Shown: one piece after another, positions 48,601 through 59,342 of the stretch | Position numbering within the stretch: the stretch's first letter is position 1 | Layout of the letters: every line of letters begins with the position of its first letter | Assembly: GCF_016859285.1 (NCBI RefSeq) | Contig: NC_053414.1 | Coordinates: 1,802,517 to 1,866,516, forward strand | Reading direction: 5' to 3' | DNA length: 64,000 nucleotides | Origin: Xiphias gladius | Lineage: Eukaryota; Chordata; Actinopteri; Istiophoriformes; Xiphiidae | Made by a program: the position numbers and the translations under genes | Notes under the pieces: generated by a model | The model's input: the letters and a program-made list of their open reading frames with translations, nothing else | The model's database searches: none | Told to the model about the DNA's origin: nothing

Positions 48601-51600
48601 ACATCTGTCACAAGTGCTCAGGGTGAACCTGCTCTCTGTGAAAAGCACAGGGCACCAGTGGCGGACCTGCCAATTCTGGTTTTCTAAAATGCCAATTGAG
48701 CTCCACGGTGCCAGGCAGTGAGCACAGGGCCCACTAGAGGAATCGGGCCCTCAGGGTCCCCTCATGAAGTCTGTTTCTGATTGTTTGTTCAGAGACATTC
48801 ACACCAGTGGCCTGATGGAGGTCATTTTGTAGGGCTCTGGCAGTGCTCATCCTGTTCCTCCTTGGACAAAAGGAGCAGATACCCGTCCTGCTGATGGGAT
48901 ATGGACCTTCTTCGGCCCTTTCCAGCTCTCCTCGATTAACCGCCTGTCTCCTGGAATCTCCTGCATGCTCTTGAGACTGTGCTGGGAGACACAGCAAACC
49001 TTCTGGCAATGGCACATATTGATGTGCCATCCTGGAGGAGTTTGACTGCCTTTGCAACCTCTGTAGGGTCCAGGTATTGCCTCATGCTACCAGTAGTGAC
49101 ACTGACCCTAGCCAAAAGCAAAACTAGTGAAAAACAGTCAGAAAAGATTATGAGGGAAAAAATGTCAGTGGCCCCCACCTGGGTCGTCTTGTTGTTGCCC
49201 ATCTAGTGCACCTGTTGTTAATTTCATTAAAACCAAAGCAGCTGAAACTGATTAACAACCCCCTCTGCTACTTAACTGACCAGATCAATATCCCAGAAGT
49301 TTAACTGACTTGGTGCAATACTCTGATTAAAAAGTGTTCCTTTAATTTTTTTTGAGCAGTGTACTTGAACAAACACCCTGATGAGAATACAGACTGTAAA
49401 AAACAAGTCATTACAGTTCAAATATTTCACTTCACACAAAATTTAAAATTTCAAATAAAACTCCTGTAAACTCCGCCCCAATAGCTCCTGAACTATCAGA
49501 AGTAATAAATAATAATGAATATTACATTCAGTACCTTGTTTCTCTGAGTTGTTTAAAGGTTCTGAGGTGGAAACATTCTGTAAACTGGTTCAGAGCTTCC
49601 TTTACCTCCATCACTGCTCTGAACACTGACTATGATAGATCATCAGTGCAGGTTGATTTTTATAGACAAGACAAATCTAAAAACTGATGGGGGATTTGGA
49701 CAATGATCAGCAGCAATGTTCAATAATGTCTGAATGAACATTAAAGGTCTACAAATCCACCAGTACAGACCCGTTAGATAAGACTGATAGAAATCAGTCA
49801 AACGTGTCTGTTTAACATCAGAGTAAATATTCTAGTTACAGTCTGAAAGTTAAATTTCCTCTGACTATATATCACATTCAATTTCTCTCTGTGCATCTCA
49901 GTGACTGAGGCTCAGGTGCAGAGGAAACTGGATTCAAACAGTAGATCAGTGTCATGTGATGTCAGATGTCAGCAGGGGTGGTGTTCGGCATGGTTACCTG
50001 CTCCTCCGGCTCCGGCGGCTGTAGCGGTGACAGTCATAGGCGTAGTGACCTCTCTCTCCACACTCGTAACACTTATCGTTGGGGTCAAAAGGTCGACGTG
50101 TTGGAGGTCGGTTGTACCGAGATCGACGAGGCATCCCGTTCGAGAGCTCAACCCGGACGCGACTCCCACAGACCACCCTGAAATAATAAATAAAATACTG
50201 AGGACTGGATTACAGCTGAAACAATGAATGAAGAATTGATAAGTTTATCTACAGAAAATTAATCAACAACTATTTTGATAATCAATTAACTGTTTCAGTC
50301 ATTTTTTAAACTGAAGTACCAAAAACTAATTTGTTCGTGCCAATTCAACTAGTGGAGAAAATAATCTGCAGATTACCTGTTAATGAAAATAATCTAATAA
50401 TAAAGTAGTATTACTATGTTTTCAGTTCAGAAGATCAGGTATTGTATCAGCGAAGATATTAAAACTAAACTCCAGGATAAATCAGTCTTTTCCAGAACAT
50501 CTAAGGCTATTTTCTTATTTTCCAGAAATTGCTTCATGACTGCAAATCTATGTTAAAAATTCCAGGTTTTCAAGCATGCCTCGAAACCCTAAATATGAAG
50601 GACTTATTGTTTCATGTGGATGGTATGGGGTGACTAATGTCACATGTAAGAGTCACTGTTCATGGTGGGAACTATTGGGTTTCTCTCTATAATGCTGTCA
50701 GGTCTCAACCTTACTCTGTAAAGTTCCTTGAGATAACATGTGTTATGATTTGTTGCTATATAAATAAAAGTGAATTGTGTTAAGGTAGACATGTTGTGTT
50801 TGATGAGTTTGATGTGTGTGAGGACTGACTTTCCGTCTAACCCCCGAACAGCATCATCAGCGTCTCGGGGGTCTTCAAACTCCACGAAGGCGAAGCCTGG
50901 AGGGTTTCTGGCGATCCAAACAGTCCTGAGTGGCCCATAGTACCCGAAGGCCCGCTCCAGCTCACCTTTCCCTGCCCCCATCCCCAGGTTCCCCACGTAC
51001 ACCTTTGTCTCTGTGGAAGACACAGACGAGGACAGGTCAGGAGTGATGGGTCGGGACCAGGGGTCAGGACCAATAGGGCAGGACAGACAGGGAAAATACA
51101 GATAATACAATACACAAACAGATTCAATTGTAAGAACCAATCAAGTCAGATTAAAACTGCAAAGCAGAGGCTTGCTCTGCTGATTGATTAAGGGCTCATA
51201 TGTAAATGTGGTGAAAAATGAATAAATGTTTTAAACATTATTCAAATGTTGCCTATTTCATTTTAACAAACTGAACTGTCTGCTTTGACTCATGTCCCTC
51301 TCTCTGGAGTCTGCAAAAAACTTGTTTTTAAACCCTCTTACATATAGGTAACCACTGGGTAACGGCAGAATACTAAACTGAGACAGCTTTATACTTATCT
51401 TCTTCTTAAACATTCAGCAAATAAATTATCCTCCACATGATTAAAAAAAATATACATAATAATATAAATATAAAGTTATCATATCAACCACACAGTAGCT
51501 GTAGAAGATCTCTAACTCAGACTAAAACTCCACATTAATTTCAGATAAAGTTTACAATACACAGATGGGCGACAAATTAAAAAGGAAAAACCAACTTAAA

Positions 51601-52987
51601 GTGTCTTCGTAAGATGTTGGGCCACCACGAGCCACCAGAAGCAGCATCAATGCTACTCAGCATTGATTCAGAACCCTCCAAATCTGGAACACGAACTGAC
51701 GGAAAAAACACTGTTAGGGGTTTTACTCAGCACAAGTTTGGACGCTAACTCAGCCAGCTTCGCGGTACACAGGTGAATTTACTAGGATAGAATTCTTTAT
51801 GTTCTCATACACACACTAGGAAACCATTATGTTCTTTAATAGCAACTGGACAAGTTTCTCAAAGAGTACTGCTTTCTTAGAAATGCAAAGGTCAAATGAA
51901 GGACGAGTGTTTGATAAATTGCTGACATTAATCATTCTGTCCAGAAAAATACTGAGCAAAAGCCAGTCTCACAACAAGTGGTTGTTTCTTTCAGCTATTG
52001 GAATGTCAGGTGCATTACCTTCTGCATGCTCCTGTGTCCTGCAACCAAGCATCCAAAAAGTAATCTCCTTGCAATGCAGACAAATTGTGCAGGACACAGA
52101 ACAATATGTGCGCATTGCACACAAATACCTGGGGCCTTTGAGAAGTAGACTTCCAATTTCTTTAATAAACCCCTCCATCTCCCCTTCAACCGTCCAAAGG
52201 CACATCCTACTGTTATTCCTGCATGGCTCAGTCTGCAGTTCAAGTGCCTCTCTTCTCTGTTGAAATGTCTATTGTCTGGGTACCCCTTTATCAGCAAGCT
52301 GAATATAGATTATGCAGGTCACCAAGAAGCTTAAGGGGCACCTGTTAGGATTCAATTTCCTGTGTATTCTACATGGAAACACACAGAATTTTAGAGGTAT
52401 AGACTTTGTGCACAATAATAGGGTCTTAGTATTTTTCAGGAGTTAGGGTTAGGGTTGAAGGCAGTAGTAGTCATCGTCCTGTTCATGTAATTTTTATCTA
52501 CATGTGGTAACCAGTGGCCAATAAATATTTTGAAAGGCCAGCCAAAAATGTTATTTGTGATTTGTTATGTTATTTTATGTAAAACAGACTACACCACTCA
52601 AACAAGGTAGAGTATCTAAGTATCCAACCAACGTTGATGTTTGTAAATATGTAAATGAAAAATACTTCAACAGACAGACAGTCTAATTACTGGGACATGG
52701 CTGGATGAGAGAATAACAAACATTGTAGGATTATTGATATACAGCAGGGGGGGTTGGGTTGTGTGGGAATCAGACTTATATTACTCACCAAGAGAGATGA
52801 TCCAATACAGCTTGCAAAAAAATTGAGTGGTACCCTTTACGGTTGTAATAGTCCTAGGAATTATTGCTAGGAGGAGTAATTGGGATATGGGACCCATCCA
52901 CAGTACAGACGGAAGCCCCATCTCTCTTCAAAGCCGTCCACGATCCCCTGCAATTTTTCCTCTCTTAGGCAGTAATGTCCATATAGG

Positions 52988-53064
<77 letters not shown>

Positions 53065-55280
53065 CCCAAACACAGAAATATACAGTTGCTTTACCTCTTC
53101 CAATCAACTCAGACAGGATTCTGAAGTCAGTGCCAGTCGCTAGGTTCCAAATGAAAACAGCAACCCTCTTCTTCAACTGCATGGTTTGGGGAAAATGTGT
53201 TTGCTCTTTGTCTAAAAGCAATCGAAGTGTACTACAAAGGATTTCAAAAGTGTCATCTCGCATATGAAAATGTGCAAGCCACTGGTCATCTGTGAATGTC
53301 TCAAGCACTATTGTCTCCCACCAATGTTGAGATCAAGGTCTAAGCGATATTGCTCTTTGGGGTATTGTGGCTATCACAGCAGTGGCAAAAGCAACTGCTT
53401 TTCTAACATTCTTCCTTTTTTTGTCTTGTCCTGTACTCTTTTGCAAGTTGCAATTGATGTTATCCTGCAAATCTCAATCACTGTAATAGCCCATACATGT
53501 ATATTAGTTCTTGAAACATTTTTGTTTTCTTCGCTAACCTGTGCAAAACAAATCTGGTGGTTGTCTTGCAATAGACTCAAGTAATAACCTTGGGTGGGGT
53601 CCTTTGACCTTCGAGCAGAAGTGACGTAAGCAGTAACGAAATATGAACATAAGTCAGCTGGGCACTTTGGGCACGCATGATAGACACAGGTGTAAACAGC
53701 GATGTTTCTCGGCTGTCCACTAGTGTTCGGATCACCCAAGATGCATGTTTGTGCCTGGTGTAAACAGGGTCACAGAAATAGAGCTGTATGCATCGGTCAC
53801 TGAAGCTCCTGCCAATAATGAACCCTCTTGCAAAGTCGCTTAGATCTCTTTCTCTTGCCATCTTGATACAAAATAAGAATCAACTGGACCTGCTCTGCAA
53901 TTTTATACATTCCACTATGCAGTGCACCTCTGTGGAAGCATCTGCATTCATTATGTTTCTTAACTCCTTTATTCAGGTTTTTCCTTTCATTTGTCACCCA
54001 TCTGTATTTCACACAGAATGAGGACTGTGGACTTTGTATCCCTGACTTCCATCACAAACATGTTGTGCAGAGACCTGTTCATATATATGTTCATATGGAC
54101 ACATGACTGTTGGTTGATACAGATGGGAATAAATCTGTGACAGGAGCCTGATGTCAACAAACTTCCACAACTTCTGTGAACTTTAGCTGCTGGTAACGAA
54201 GCTAACTGCCACTAACGTAGTAATGCTGATAACGAAGCTAACTGCAGTTAGCAAGCTAACTTTTGCTAAAGAAGCTAACTGTGGCAAATAAAGCTGACTG
54301 CTGCTAACAAACTAATACTGCTAACAAAGCTCACTGCAGCTAACAAAGCTAACTAACAATGCTAACTTGATACAGGAATTCCTCTGAGCTTTAAGTCGGT
54401 TTGTTAAAAATATTAACGAAAAAAAAAAATATATAAAAATATATAATATTTTATTGTATAAAATATTATTATTATATTCATATTATTACTGTTGCGTTAA
54501 TGTGTGAACAGTATGGTGCTGCTGAGATGGAGTTGATTTTAATTATAATTATTATTTAATACACGAGAATAAATAACGATCCTTTTCATTATTGATTCAT
54601 CTGCCGATTATATCCTCAGTTAATCAACTGATTGTTTGGTTTGTAAAACTTTTTGGTCAAACCCTTATATTATTAAAAAAAATATGTAAGGAAAAGCAGC
54701 AAATCCTCAAAGCTGAGAAGCTGGAGACATGAAATGTTTTTACATGAAAGAGACTTCAAATGAATCCATTCAGTCCCGAACAAATTTTAATAAATTGCTG
54801 TGCTTGTATACTGCTGCTTGTATGTTTCTTATATATATATATATATATTATATATTATAAAACATCACATTTTATAAACTATTAATATGTTTTCTGTGCA
54901 AAACCTTACTTTGTCAAGTCAAAGTAACTACGAACTGTCAGATTCATGCAGTGCAGTAACAGTGCAAAGTAGTAAGAAATGCTAACTGCAATATAAACTA
55001 ACTTAATATAAATTAAATATTTATATAAACCTGGAGCGATCAGAATTCAGACTGAATGATTAAATATTAAGATATTATTATTTGTTTAAAAAAAACAAAA
55101 ACAAAAACTTGTCAGTTAATGAATGTTAAAATCAAAATCCCACTCGCATAAGCTAGTGAAGCTAACTGCTGCTAACCGGACACACCCGACACTGTCGCGT
55201 ACCAGAGAGGAAGAGCTCCAATAACGACACATGAGAACACAGAGCAGGTTACCTCCTCCGTACCGACCGTATCTGGACAT
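41107..55280 (-). CDS. srsf7: Serine/arginine-rich splicing factor 7
   Basis: A nuclear SR protein in splicing and mRNA export. Exons in transcript order: 55280-55253, 51010-50830, 50177-49998, 42820-42752, 42467-42390, 42260-42213, 41550-41506 and 41140-41107. Phases agree and give 220 residues, against 238 in human. Residues 1-9 are MSRYGRYGG. The RRM follows, with RNP2 KVYVGNL and RNP1-like GFAFVEFED. The linker [11 protein letters not shown] leads to a CCHC knuckle, [14 protein letters not shown], which among SR proteins marks SRSF7 (SRSF3 lacks it). The RS domain is spread over exons 4-7 ([53 protein letters not shown]). The last exon is the least certain; if the exon 7 donor is unused, a stop follows at once. 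The poly(A) signal (complement of AATAAA) is at 40889-40894. Confidence 0.93.
42540..42640 (+). repeat. LINE 3' tail plus (AAT)n
   Basis: The text GCACATTGTAACTTTGTTACGAAAAGTGCTATATAA is followed by about 14 AAT triplets (about 42595-42635). This is the same tail class as at 11860 and 50715. It sits between RS-domain exons of srsf7. Confidence 0.6.
43030..43215 (-). other. Conserved-looking block in srsf7 intron 3
   Basis: On the gene strand this block has repeated CTAGA motifs (CTTCTAGATCGTCTAGAGCTGCTAGA), a hairpin TGGTCC-AAAGA-GGACCA, and a 12-base palindrome GGACCGCGGTCC. Base composition is balanced and it lacks the LINE and microsatellite features of the surroundings. In one frame it reads [15 protein letters not shown], which is RS-like. 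SRSF7 genes are known for an autoregulatory poison-exon region in this intron; assigning this block to it is inference. Confidence 0.4.
44050..45170 (+). mobile_element. L2-type LINE remnant
   Basis: The linker between endonuclease and reverse transcriptase is recognisable: [14 protein letters not shown] and [10 protein letters not shown], then [17 protein letters not shown], and after a frameshift the text for a proline- and leucine-rich start of the RT (CTAACCTCCCCTTTCTCTC, AAGATCCTTGAGAAAGC). Many stops are present. It lies in srsf7 intron 3, opposite to the gene. Confidence 0.75.
45171..46391. other. srsf7 intron 3, unassigned stretch
   Basis: Near 45340 there is text ACAGTGGGGTCGATTCAAG resembling the end of a DNA-transposon repeat. 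An 83-codon frame at 45878-46129 has no splice or family support. I see nothing else. Confidence 0.35.
46392..46399 (+). promoter_or_regulatory. Possible TATA box of a nested transcription unit
   Basis: TATATAAA lies on the plus strand inside the intron of the minus-strand gene srsf7. It is followed by a leader-like stretch ending in a possible donor (AAAG/GTATGG) at 46474/46475. It could drive the candidate exon at 47427-47597. This is inference. Confidence 0.3.
46745..47330 (-). mobile_element. LINE 3' part (RT C-terminal tail)
   Basis: The minus strand reads [20 protein letters not shown], then [24 protein letters not shown] and [10 protein letters not shown]. This is the standard C-terminus of L2/Rex-type reverse transcriptase proteins. 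It ends with TTATTATTATTCAGTAGG-like tail text near 46745-46765. To the right (47180-47330) it adjoins another dispersed repeat whose ACTTTCAGTTGG-type text is also common in fish. Confidence 0.75.
47427..47597 (+). CDS. Candidate exon of a nested small membrane protein
   Basis: Bounded by a plausible acceptor (GGGGCACAG before 47427) and a perfect donor (AGCAG/GTGAGT at 47597/47598). The ATG at 47432 is followed three codons in by a second, [11 protein letters not shown]. The predicted segment has one strong hydrophobic helix, [19 protein letters not shown], followed by RCLTW. Juxtaposition of a single helix and RC recalls cortexin-type or other small integral membrane proteins, but I cannot assign a family. 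The exon lies antisense inside srsf7 intron 3, between a LINE and a Tc1 element. A possible next exon starts at 49902 (phase-compatible, VTEAQVQRK), but it overlaps srsf7 exon 3 and is doubtful. This may instead be a chance open stretch. Confidence 0.3.
47805..49361 (-). mobile_element. Tc1-like element, transposase on minus strand, catalytically dead
   Basis: Ends begin CACTGCTCAAAAAAATTGAAGG and are inverted at 49361, with TA at 47803-47804 and 49362-49363. The transposase is nearly full length on the minus strand but in three frames: [20 protein letters not shown] (from about 49085), [16 protein letters not shown] (from about 48870) and the catalytic part at 48166-48648. The family DE motif of the first catalytic site has lost its Asp (LFTESRF), and the second site reads LVHNNAPPH with Asn where Asp is expected. 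The third Glu (NLIEHLW) is kept. It lies in srsf7 intron 3, in the same orientation as the gene. Confidence 0.95.
50700..50790 (+). repeat. LINE 3' tail in srsf7 intron 2
   Basis: The text TGAGATAACATGTGTTATGATTTG, then TGCTATATAAATAAAAG, belongs to the same 3' tail class as at 11860. It stops about 40 bases before the donor of exon 2. Confidence 0.6.
51562..51700. repeat. Dispersed repeat fragment
   Basis: The text GGGCGACAAATTAAAAAGG, then AAAGTGTCTTCGTAAGATG, then TTGGGCCACCACGAGCC matches a dispersed fish repeat I recognise by these phrases. No coding content. It is in srsf7 intron 1. Confidence 0.5.
51995..53865 (-). mobile_element. PIF/Harbinger transposon remnant
   Basis: Transposase segments on the minus strand. 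At 53310-53060: [20 protein letters not shown], then [18 protein letters not shown] and GRGKATVYF. From about 52990: [14 protein letters not shown]. At 52297-51995: [28 protein letters not shown], the diagnostic C-terminal [15 protein letters not shown] block of Harbinger. An (AC)n microsatellite has expanded within the coding part. Text at about 53860-53800 ([17 protein letters not shown]) may be part of the same element. The frame is broken. It lies in srsf7 intron 1. Ends could not be fixed. Confidence 0.8.
52989..53062. repeat. (AC)37 microsatellite inside the Harbinger transposase
   Basis: Pure AC dinucleotides sit between the codons for [10 protein letters not shown] and the segment leading to VDGFEERW. 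On the transposase strand the repeat encodes Val-Cys and replaces what is normally a short stretch around EVC. Confidence 0.98.
54190..54366. repeat. AAGCTAACTGC minisatellite
   Basis: Degenerate tandem units AAGCTAACTGCWGCTAACA, about 18 bases each, in srsf7 intron 1. Confidence 0.8.
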
Positions 55281-55940
55281 CTTCACGGCGGCTCCGCGGC
55301 TCCGCAGCGCCGCAGAGTCCGCTTTCTGTGCGGATCGATGCGTGTTAGCTTAGCTGCGTTATGGTGACTGCGACGGAAGTTAAGTTGACGAAGTTTTTTT
55401 TCAAAATTAAAGCTTTGCTGCTGCTGTTTTATGATTTGTTTGGGACGAATGTAAACGTGTTAATGCGCTTTTATATTTTGGGAGTATTTTTCATTTATTT
55501 TATCGCATTTATATTTTCTGTGTAAGTAATTAAATTTTCCTTTTAGTTTTGTTTTTAAACCATTATACTGTATTTATCTGCCTTATGTGTTCCTTGCTAA
55601 CTTGACGTTATGATTCTGATGCGTTATCTTTCGTATTCTGCGGCTAAGATTTGAGTTAAAATAAATATTTTTCTGTTTACCGGTATATATGTTATTTTTC
55701 AGGTATTTTATGCATTTTGTATTAATTATATCATGAGATAAAGTCATAAGCTGTAAACCCTTTTATCCTTCCCTCCCAGAAGAGGGCAGCAGCGGCTATC
55801 CTTTGACATAAATCGGAGGCGGAAACAAGTCGGTCTGATGATTCCTCCGGAGGATTTTGAAGCTCGTGCAGCAAGCAGAGATCCGTTTCCGCTGGGGTGT
55901 ATTGATTATTGTTTTTATATTTCTAACCGTGTGGATCGCG
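55281..55940. promoter_or_regulatory. Shared head-to-head promoter region of srsf7 and gemin6
   Basis: The srsf7 start codon (55280, minus) and the gemin6 start codon (55941, plus) are 660 bases apart and diverge. The srsf7 side (about 55255-55375) is GC- and CpG-rich (GGCTCCGCGGCTCCGCAGCG). The middle is AT-rich. No TATA box is evident for either. The same arrangement is known in human. Confidence 0.65.
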
Positions 55941-57274
55941 ATGCAGTGCGGTTGGCCTCTGCTAGGGCCGCTGCAGTGGATCCGTTACGTCAACAAGCAG
56001 GTGAAGGTGACGGTGGGAAAAGATGAAGAGCACCGCGGCTGGCTGCTCACCGTGGACCCGGTGTCCGCCAGGTAACCGATAACACTCATACACTTAGATA
56101 ACATAGGTAAAACTTGCACAGGTGTGACAGGTAACTGAGCAGGTGAAGCAGAAAAACAGTTTGTGATAAATGATTCATTTACCTGCGGAGGTTTGGTTCT
56201 ATTATTCGTGTTTTCTTTTTTCCTTTAAATTTACCTGACAGCTCGTTTACCGGATTCACATCAAATCTCCTCAGTGGACTCATCCATAGACTGATTCATA
56301 ACCAATAAACTGATTCATAATCAATAAATTTATCAGGTGGTTGATATGAAATCTGTATCAGTGGCTGCAGCTAGAATAAATGTATAAATGAGAAGAAATT
56401 GAAAACACTCAAGTAAAGCACAGGTATCTTAACAGTGAAGTACTGAGTCACTGAAAGGAGCTTTTATTGTGAAGGCACTTCATTCTGTACAGCCAGTCTG
56501 CTGTTTCCTGTGTAACTTTACTCTGGTAAAACTTTGACTGCACTACTTTTACTTCCAGCTGAGTATTTGTACTCAGTGGTACTGCTGTGGGTGTAGTTAG
56601 AGATGTGAAAAGTGAATCTGCTTCAGTTCAGTCTGAAAACCGATCCGCTCCTGGATCAGATTAAGAGTTAGACTGGGTCAGACCAGATCCAGATCAGTTC
56701 TGGAACCGTCTCAGAGCTCTGCTCAGTCAGACCTGATCTTGAAACATGAGTTTAACATGACTGATCCAGGACTGATCCGGATTTGGTTTTCCCCTCTCTG
56801 ACTCTGTGGTCCTTTCCGCGCTGCAGTCTCGTCCTGGTGGACTTCAGGGAGGATGGGGGGACGTCTGTGCTGGTGGTGATGGGTCACGCTGTAGAGGAGG
56901 TGCAGGTCCTGCAGGAGGCTGACGAGGAGACCGCAGACCGTCTCCGGACCTCCTTCCTCCCCCCGAGGACCTGCAGCCTGGACCCCGAGGAGCTGAGGAA
57001 GAGGAGGGGGGGTATCCGGAGCTGGCTCGAGAAGAACCAGGTCCCTGTGGAGGAGGAGGGAGATGAGCTGAGGGTGGCGGGGGTCCTGACCATCAGGGCC
57101 CCGTACAGACCTGAAGACTGCTACAGCTCCAACCAGATCATCCTGGACCGCATCCAGAAACTGATCCAGAATGTGATCAAGCTCCAAACAGATCATCCTG
57201 AACCGCATCCAGAAACTGAACCAGAACCTGATCGAGCTCCAACCAGTTCATCCTGGACCACACCCAGAGACTGA
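55941..57274 (+). CDS. gemin6: Gem-associated protein 6 (SMN complex)
   Basis: A component of the SMN complex that assembles Sm rings on snRNAs; GEMIN6 has an Sm-like fold and pairs with GEMIN7. Exons 55941-56071 and 56827-57274 join in phase 2 and give 192 residues, against 167 in human. The start MQCGWPLLGPLQW aligns with the human N-terminus at GPLxW. An in-frame ATG at 55857 would add a hydrophobic 28 residues and is less likely. Matches include RGWLLTVDPVSA, LVLVDFREDG, VMGHAVEEVQVL, SWLEKNQVPV, VAGVLTIRAPY and SSNQIILDRIQ. After that point the C-terminus is an unusual Pro/Glu/Thr-rich extension produced by a 55-bp minisatellite. AATAAA lies at 57494-57499. Confidence 0.93.
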
Positions 57275-57289
57275 TCCAGAATCTGATCC
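57125..57289 (+). repeat. 55-bp minisatellite (three units) spanning the gemin6 stop codon
   Basis: Units at 57125-57179, 57180-57234 and 57235-57289, each 55 bases, are about 85-90% alike. Unit 1 encodes the conserved SSNQIILDRIQKLIQ. Because 55 is not a multiple of 3, units 2 and 3 are read in the other two frames (LQTDHPEPHPETEPEPD and APTSSSWTTPRD), and the stop (57272-57274) lies inside unit 3. Confidence 0.97.
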
Positions 57290-59342
57290 AGACTGATATC
57301 TGAACCCAAACCGGGTCTGTTAAATCCACCAATCAGATTCCTGCTGTCAAATCAGAGTGCAGCAGCAGCTGTGACTGACAGCTGGTCTGGAACCAGTCTG
57401 ACTCTTTTTGTCCAATTTAAAAATCACTCAAGGTTGAAGCCCCGCCCCTCACCTGCAGATGTCATCAGTCTCGTGAAAATGAGACACTCACAAAATAAAA
57501 GTCTCTTTTGACGCGATGTCTGAGATTCAGTTCCGACAGAAAAGTAATTTACTCCAATTATAATGAATTTTTTTTTTTATCGCACAGAATAAAACTGACA
57601 TTGTTAAATGTACAAACGCAAACAATAAGTTTAAATAAAATTCAATTGATTAAAACCAGAAGCTTTCTGATCAGATGTTTGATACAACAGAGCTGCCACT
57701 AATGAATATCTTCACTACCAATTAATCTTCCAGGTATTTTCTCAATTAGTCGATTATTTGGTCTAAAATAAACTTAAAAAACAGAGACGTCCTTTAATGT
57801 TTCTTTTTGTCCAAAGATTAGTTACTGGGATGAAAAACTTGAACTAGTGAATATTTATTGACTTAAGCGATTAATCAGTGATCAGTCGCTGATTATTATT
57901 CTGTCAGCGGACTGACTGGTTAGTGAAGTGATGGATTAGTGGATTGTATCTGACAGTTATTGATTCCTAGACGCACTGGTGTCAGTGGTTTGATCAGAAC
58001 ATTAACAGAGAATAAACTAAAAATTAAGATTTGTTTTTGTGTAAATGACAAAAATACAGATCGAGTGTTTGAAGTCTCAACATGTACAGAGGCGTGTGTG
58101 AACTGTGTTTCAAGATTAATATTCTGAGATGTAGTCCTTATGGGATGCTGCAAGACGAGGGTTGGATGTGGAGGAAAGACCTGTCGGATTCAAACCCGAG
58201 ACATTTGTGTCACACGTTGTTCATCTGAACCTCTCCACCACCAGGACGTCCAGTTTCTGTCAATCTTAATTTTGTTTAGAGGCTCACAGCTTTAAAAACT
58301 CTGTGAAATGTTCCTTTATCTCAGACTTCCCGTTTGATCACTGTTATTTAAAAAATAAAAGTTGGATTTGCTGAACACAGACTTAAATATTCACCTGTTT
58401 CTACATTTTAATCACCAAAATCCCATCACTCATAGGATATTTAACAATCAGTTTCCTCCCCTGTTGTCTTCAGAAGTCAGATTAGGAAGCATGTTCCACA
58501 AAGCAGGTAGGCCCGTTTACCCAGTTTAACCTGGTTTACTTTCAGTAAATTCAGTTTCATAAAGGGGGTTTAAATCAGTCCGACCTCAGTTACAATGGAA
58601 GCAGATCCTGCTCAGTTTCATCTATAATCATTATATAGCGTTATCAACTAAAGTGAAGCGAATTGAACTGAGTCAGATAAAGTGAAGCGGACCGAAGTGG
58701 ACCAAGCAGACATTCAGCAGATAAAATAAAAAGACAATGAAGCGTGTGTTCTGTCGTCCATCCAGCTCAGTGGTAGAAACACCTTTATTCCCTTGTTTCA
58801 AAGAAGGCAATCATCACGTTTGTTTACATCTTCAACAATCCGAGACAAACAGGTGCACCAGAACCACTACAGTACCTCTGTGGTTCTGGTCCAGTACCCG
58901 AAGGCTCCTAACACACCAACACCTTAGACCCAGAGTCCACTTCAGTCTGTGGAGGACTAAATTATCCACAATCCTCTCTGCAAAAGTCTCTGTTCAACAC
59001 AAGGAGGTCCAATCAGGTCTCATCAGGTCCGATCAGGTCTCAGCTCACAGATGAGAAACAAATGAAAATCTGACCACAGACAGTCGGATGTTCTCCCAAC
59101 GTTCTTGACATTCTGCTGGAGGCCACAATCAATTAGTTTTTCAGAATAAGGGCACATGATCTGTATTTTATTTTGTCTCAGTCTGGATCAGATCAGAACG
59201 TCCTGATTGGTCGATCAGATGTTTTTAAATCCGTCGTCTGTTCTGATCCAATCAGCTGTAGTGTTAGCTTGTCTAGCTCTGCCCCTCCACAAGCTGTCCA
59301 ATCAGCTGCGCTCCCCCCTTCAAGAGTGTCCAGGCAGTCCAG
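57275..59342. other. Tail-to-tail spacer between gemin6 and sos1
   Basis: Holds the gemin6 3' UTR (signal at 57494) and the sos1 3' UTR on the other strand (complement of AATAAA at 59167-59172 is one candidate signal). I see no other gene. Confidence 0.6.

Noticed and set aside
55857-55940. Upstream in-frame start of gemin6 giving a hydrophobic N-terminus
   Set aside because: GEMIN6 is a soluble nuclear/cytoplasmic protein and its known N-terminus aligns with the start at 55941. The extension looks like open 5' UTR.
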